10,048 nucleotides of DNA from positions 1 through 10,048 of the forward strand of contig JAFUXX010000282.1 of the NCBI GenBank assembly GCA_017476965.1, in the 5' to 3' direction. The notes under the pieces were generated by a model. It did no database searches and had not been told where the DNA came from. It was given only the letters and a program-made list of their open reading frames with translations. The DNA is from Kiritimatiellia bacterium (GTDB lineage: Bacteria > Verrucomicrobiota > Kiritimatiellia > RFP12 > UBA3636). Positions 6,698 through 10,048 of the stretch are shown here, one piece after another; position 1 is the stretch's first letter, and each line of letters opens with the position of its first letter. The position numbers and the translations under genes are program-made.

Positions 6698-6699
6698 CG

Positions 6700-7680
6700 T
6701 CAGACTGGTTCGCAGAGCGCGAGGAGGTCGTCCACGTGCGCCGTGGCGAGGCATTCGACGGTGTCGGCGGCGCCGTACCAGATCTTCACTTCGCCGGAGT
6801 CTTCGAGGATCATGCCGCCCGGGAAGATCACGCCGCCGCGGTAGCCGGTTTTCTCGTAGGGCGCCTCCGGCGCAAGCAGGGGCTTGCGCGAGATGCCGAG
6901 GATTTTCGCCGGGTCGGCGAGGTCGAGCAGCATGATTCCGGCGAGGTATTCCTTGTGCCATTCGCGCTCCCAGTTCGGGAGGTTTTCCTCCACGACCCTC
7001 ACGGCGTGGAAGGTCGCGAGCCAGCCGCGCGGCGTGCGGACGGGCGGGGCTGCCGGGCCGATTTTGCTCCCGGCCCACGGGATGTCCGTGCCGCGCAGGA
7101 CGAAGCGCGTTTCTCCCCAGAAGCGCAGGTCGGGCGACTCGGAGAGCCAGATGTCGAAGCGCTCCGGTCCGCCGTATCGCGAATAGACGGGCATCGGGCG
7201 CTCCAGCCGCACGTAGCGCCCGCCGATTTTCTCGGGGAAGAGCACCATGTTGCGGTTGTCGGGCGCGGAGAGCGACTGGATCTCGAAGCGCTCGAAATCG
7301 TCCGTCGTCGCGATGCCGCCGCGCAGGCCGTCGCGCGTGTCCATCGCGAAGCAGAGAACCGGGCGGCCCTCCACGACCGAGAGCCGCGGGTCGTAGACGC
7401 GCATCACGGTGCCGTCGTGCATCTCGAAGACGGGCTTCGGGCCGACGGACCAGCGGACGCCGTCGTCGCTCGTCGCGATGCCGATCGTCGTGGAGAAGCC
7501 GGGCCACGGCAGGTTCTTCGCGGCCGCCTCGCGCCACTGCGCCTCCGTGGAACCGTAGTCGTCGCGGAAGAGCATGACGTACTTGCCCCGCCACTTGCAG
7601 ACGCCCGCGTTGAAGACGAGCGTCGCGGGGAAGGGGACGTTCCGCGCCGAGAGCACGGGATTGAGCGGATGGCGGTTCAT
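6700..7680 (-). CDS. Glycoside hydrolase family 130 phosphorylase (mannosyl-glucose phosphorylase-like)
   Basis: This 326-residue five-bladed-propeller enzyme has no signal peptide, so it should act in the cytosol. GH130 enzymes mostly phosphorolyse beta-mannosides to alpha-mannose-1-phosphate. Visible blocks are NPVLSARNVPFPATLVFNAG (7-26), GIATSDDGVRW (67-77), the VYDPRL segment with the catalytic-acid candidate Asp97, CFAMDTRDGLRGGIATTDDF (110-129), NMVLFPEKIGGRYVRLERP (144-162), FDIWLSESPDLRFWG (175-189), KIGPAAPPVRTPRGWLATFH (206-225) and WYGAAD (301-306). YDPRL, FDIW and KIGP-x-x-PP-x-x-T recall subfamily 1 (4-O-beta-mannosyl-glucose phosphorylase), which often sits beside mannanases; this subfamily call is from memory. 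The start ATG 7680 gives the full family N-terminus. No Shine-Dalgarno precedes it. An open frame continues upstream into the preceding gene only because of that gene's frameshift. Confidence 0.9.
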   Translation of the reverse strand: MNRHPLNPVLSARNVPFPATLVFNAGVCKWRGKYVMLFRDDYGSTEAQWREAAAKNLPWPGFSTTIGIATSDDGVRWSVGPKPVFEMHDGTVMRVYDPRLSVVEGRPVLCFAMDTRDGLRGGIATTDDFERFEIQSLSAPDNRNMVLFPEKIGGRYVRLERPMPVYSRYGGPERFDIWLSESPDLRFWGETRFVLRGTDIPWAGSKIGPAAPPVRTPRGWLATFHAVRVVEENLPNWEREWHKEYLAGIMLLDLADPAKILGISRKPLLAPEAPYEKTGYRGGVIFPGGMILEDSGEVKIWYGAADTVECLATAHVDDLLALCEPV

Positions 7681-7718
7681 CGGCTGAGTTGCAACGGCTG
7701 CGAAGGGGGAGCGTGTTT

Positions 7719-9894
7719 TCAGCGCACCGTGAGAACCGTCGCCTTGGAGAAGGCCGGCTCGACCCAGAGCTCGGTGCCGTCCTGGCTCAGCGCCACGTTT
7801 CCGACGCTCGCGTCCCTGACGAACGTGGCGGCGATCGGCGAAGCGCTGCGCAGCACGCACTGCGGCCCGGACCACTTGGCTCCCGGATCGACGGCGAAGA
7901 CGGTGACGGTGCCGCCGCTCACCGCGCCCGCGACGTCGAGGCGCTTGGCGACGCCGTCGGCCACGTCGACCGCGAACGCGGAGCCTTCGGCGAAAACGAC
8001 GTCGCGTTCGACGGAGCCGTCGCCGCCGAGCGCAGCGCCTTCCGCGACGGACGGCGACGTGCCGGTGACTTCGCCGTCGAGCAGGAGCGTTCCCTCCGCG
8101 ACGGCGAGGGTGCCGTTGATCGCGACGGAGCCGCCGATGCGCTGCGTCCCGCCGCCGATCTTGCGGAACGACAACGTGCCGCTGGTGCGGTTGACGTTGC
8201 CTTCGAAATCGGCGTCGGCGTCGTTGTCGCCGACGACGACCGTCGAAACGTAGTTGTTGTTGAGCGCGACCGTGCCGCGGCCGCGGAGCCCGTTCATCGT
8301 GAACGCGGGGGCGTTGCCGATGCGGAGGATCCCGTCCACGACGGTGTCGCCCGCGCGATCGCCGGAAGGCAGGAACGAATCGCTCTGGAGCCATACGTTT
8401 CCGATGACGGACACGTCGCCGGTGAAGGTTCCCGACGAATGGACCGTGACGCTGCCCTGTCCGGGGTAGGCGGCGCAGACGGCCGGACTGCCCGCGTATA
8501 TCCCGCCGAACGAGATGCCGGCCGATCCGGCGACCGATCCGTGCAGTTCGGAATACTTCCCCAGGCGGTTGGTGAAGTATCCCCGGCGGTTGCCGAAGTC
8601 GAGGTTCGCGCGAAGATAGACGCGCTGGTTGGAGTCGAGCATGACCGCGCCGGACTCGACGACGAGCGTCCCGTTCGTCGCGACCACTTCCTGCGAGACG
8701 GTCGCATAGCCGGTCGAGAGGCTGTTCACGACAGTCCGCTCCCCGGTGAACTCGACTTTCGCCACGCCGGGCATGACGTGGACGTTTTCGCCTTCGGTGT
8801 CGAGCTCGCTCGCCTTCGAACGCTTCGGAAATCGTCCGGCGCTCCGTGTCGGCGGAGAGGGCCCGGAAGCCGTTTTCGGGATCGTAGACGGCAAACCCGG
8901 TATCGCCCACGCGGGCCCACGGGACGATGGCGCAGGAGGTCGTGCCTGCGGCGCCGCCGACCGTCTCGACGCCGCCGTCGACGATCAGCCGGATCGCATT
9001 GGCCGCTTCGGCGCTGCCCAGAAGGGCGACGTTGTTGGCCGTGACGTCCAGGAAAGTGTCGTGCACCCGCTCGAACTTGCCGACGCGGACGGTCAGCGGC
9101 TTGTTGGCGCTCCGGAGCGAAAACATCGGATACCCGCCCTGGTAGTTGACGGGATCGGTTTTCGGGGCCGAGGCGAGCCGGACCGTGCCGAACGAATCCT
9201 CGGCGCCGTTGCCGTACTTCCGGGCGTAGAACTGGACGGTGCCCCCTTCGAGCCGGAGCTCGGACGCGACGCGCCTTCCGCCGTCCGAACCGCTTTCCTC
9301 TCCGATGCGGAGGAAGGGCGCGGACGTGTTGCCCGCCTCCTTTTGCAGCGTGATCGTGCCGGTCCCGTCGAGGCGCGACTCGCCGTAGAAACCGAATGGA
9401 TTGGCCTTTCCGGCGAGTACGAGATCGCCGTTGCCGAGAGTGTTGTAGAAGGTGACGGGGAAGGTCGAGGAGATCGTCCGCGTCCCGCCGCCGAGGTCGA
9501 CGTCCATGTGCTGCCCGGCGGTCGCCGAACCGAACACCAGGCTGCCTTTCGTCGCGGGCGGAGCCCACGCCATGTCGGACGCGAGCGTCGCCGTGCGGTC
9601 CGTTCCGTCGCCGCGGAGGACGAAGGTCACGTCGCCGGGATGGGCGAACGAGAGCCCGTTTTCGCCGAACGTCCAATCACGGTCGAACGTCAAGTTGAAC
9701 GTGGCTTTCGAGGCGAGGTTGTCGCCGAACAGGCCGGAGACTGTTCCGCCCTGCCAGTTGGCCGTGTCGGTGTAGGAATAGGTTCCTTCGACAGTCTGCA
9801 ACCAACCTGTTTCGGCGGCGGCGGGAATCGCGGCGCCTGCGAGGGCCGCGACGGCGGCGAACGTCGCCGCTATGCTCGTGTTTGTCGTTTTCAT
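7719..9894 (-). CDS. Secreted autotransporter-like beta-strand-repeat surface protein, interrupted by a frameshift
   Basis: Two reading frames together encode one protein of about 723 residues. The first (9894 to about 8807) starts with a signal peptide, MKTTNTSIAATFAAVAALAG, with a likely AAA cleavage site near residue 27. It continues with Gly/Thr/Asn-rich beta-strand sequence such as GDLVLAGKANPFGF and SELRLEGGTVQFYARK up to about residue 362. The second (about 8807 to 7719) carries on in the same style for about 362 residues, including LSFRKIGGGTQRIGGSVAIN and GTLAVAEGTLLLDG, which resemble autotransporter-associated beta-strand repeats. After the break the first frame turns Arg-rich. Removing one 4-base unit at 8804-8813 joins the frames as EGELDTEGEN. 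The C-terminus (ELWVEPAFSKATVLTVR) shows no beta-barrel, PEP-CTERM or LPXTG signal. AAGGA (9906-9910) lies 11 bases before ATG. The ligand is unknown; the context suggests glycan-linked surface function. It may be a pseudogene, a phase-variable gene or a sequencing error. Confidence 0.75.
8804..8813 (-). repeat. Tetranucleotide slippage site at the frameshift
   Basis: The minus strand reads GCGAGCGAGC, two and a half copies of a 4-base unit (plus strand GCTCGCTCGC). It sits exactly where the sensible reading frame changes. A gain of one 4-base unit shifts the frame by +1, and deleting one unit restores a continuous 724-codon gene, so replication slippage or an indel error here explains the break. 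Confidence 0.7.
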
Positions 9895-9911
9895 CGGTAT
9901 TCTGGTCCTTG

Positions 9912-10048
9912 TCAGATTGCGATCTTGCGGGCCGCGCGCCGTTTGGCCGCGGAAACTTTTGCGTTGGAGCGCCGCGCTTCGGCGACGGAGCCGCGGCGGA
10001 CGAGTTCGACCGGAACGACGATTCCGGCCGCGGCGCGCGCGGCGCCGT
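9912..10048 (-). CDS. LacI-family transcriptional regulator, C-terminal end (partial)
   Basis: The gene runs off the window; 44 codons and a TGA stop remain. GIVVPVELVRRGS matches the typical end of LacI/GalR regulators, where a P-x-x-L/V-V-x-RGS/T strand closes the periplasmic-binding-protein-like sugar-sensing domain. The N-terminal helix-turn-helix lies outside. After the usual end there is a basic 24-residue tail, VAEARRSNAKVSAAKRRAAR and KIAI, with eight Lys/Arg. The stop is 17 bases before the start of the surface-protein gene on the same strand, so the regulator probably shares a transcript with, and controls, the glycan-use genes downstream. A different family with a periplasmic-binding-protein-like sensor domain is possible but less likely. 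Confidence 0.7.
   Translation of the reverse strand, partial: GAARAAAGIVVPVELVRRGSVAEARRSNAKVSAAKRRAARKIAI

Noticed and set aside
4134..6935. A 933-codon open frame on the plus strand across pgsA and antisense to GH5.
   Set aside because: Its translation is Arg/Ala/Val-rich with no motif, and it overlaps well-supported YggS, PgsA-like and GH5 genes. Long stop-free shadow frames are expected in GC-rich DNA.
7688..7695. GTTGCAAC palindrome upstream of GH130 as a LacI-type operator.
   Set aside because: Only 8 bp, without the usual central CG and flanking symmetry of LacI-family operators, and no second copy was seen.
6301..9044. Long plus-strand open frames antisense to GH5, GH130 and the surface protein gene.
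   Set aside because: They show low-complexity composition and no recognisable domains, while the minus strand encodes conserved enzymes with complete catalytic motifs.
6700..9894. A genuine surface-protein/GH130 fusion protein.
   Set aside because: The middle about 375 residues are Arg/His-rich out-of-frame sequence, while another frame continues the beta-strand-repeat protein, and GH130 has its own start with the usual family N-terminus.

Overview
This is GC-rich DNA from a diderm (Gram-negative-type) bacterium. The evidence for an outer membrane is an Mla/MCE lipid-transport cluster and a long secreted protein built of autotransporter-like beta-strand repeats. Combined with secreted and cytosolic glycoside-active enzymes under a LacI-type regulator, the flavour is that of the PVC group (Verrucomicrobiota / Kiritimatiellota / Lentisphaerota). 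That taxonomic guess is inference from gene content and style; no rRNA or other marker is present.

Layout. The window has two opposed halves. On the plus strand (1-5037) come the 3' end of a dnaJ-type chaperone gene, an mlaE-mlaF-mlaD lipid-transport cluster, apt (adenine phosphoribosyltransferase), a YggS/PLPBP-type PLP-binding protein, and a CDP-alcohol phosphatidyltransferase (PgsA-like). On the minus strand (10048 down to 5034), in transcription order, come the 3' end of a LacI-family regulator, a long secreted beta-strand-repeat protein broken by a frameshift, a GH130 glycoside phosphorylase, and a secreted GH5 glycoside hydrolase. The halves converge at 5034-5037, where one CTAG supplies the TAG stop of both facing genes.

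How the genes work together. MlaE (permease), MlaF (ATPase) and MlaD (membrane-anchored MCE protein) are the core of an ABC lipid transporter between inner and outer membrane. MlaD carries four copies of a GEGTLGKLLSSDD-containing helical repeat spaced 42, 42 and 35 residues apart, all multiples of a heptad. The minus-strand genes look like a small glycan-use locus. An exported GH5 enzyme would cut a beta-linked polysaccharide outside the cytoplasm, a cytosolic GH130 phosphorylase (motifs closest to subfamily 1, mannosyl-glucose phosphorylase) would process the oligosaccharides, and the LacI protein would sense the sugar. Beta-mannan is the best guess for the substrate, from the GH5 + GH130 pairing.

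Main oddities: the frameshift in the surface protein lies exactly at a short tetranucleotide repeat (8804-8813), and the wrong frame then stays open and runs in frame into the GH130 gene, so a naive gene call yields a false 1064-residue chimera. Others are the heptad-quantised MlaD repeats, the shared CTAG stop, a C-rich leader without a Shine-Dalgarno before apt, and a short 9-bp repeat array between the GH130 and GH5 genes. I see no CRISPR array, tRNA, rRNA, insertion sequence or phage gene. No gene-free stretch exceeds about 110 bases.
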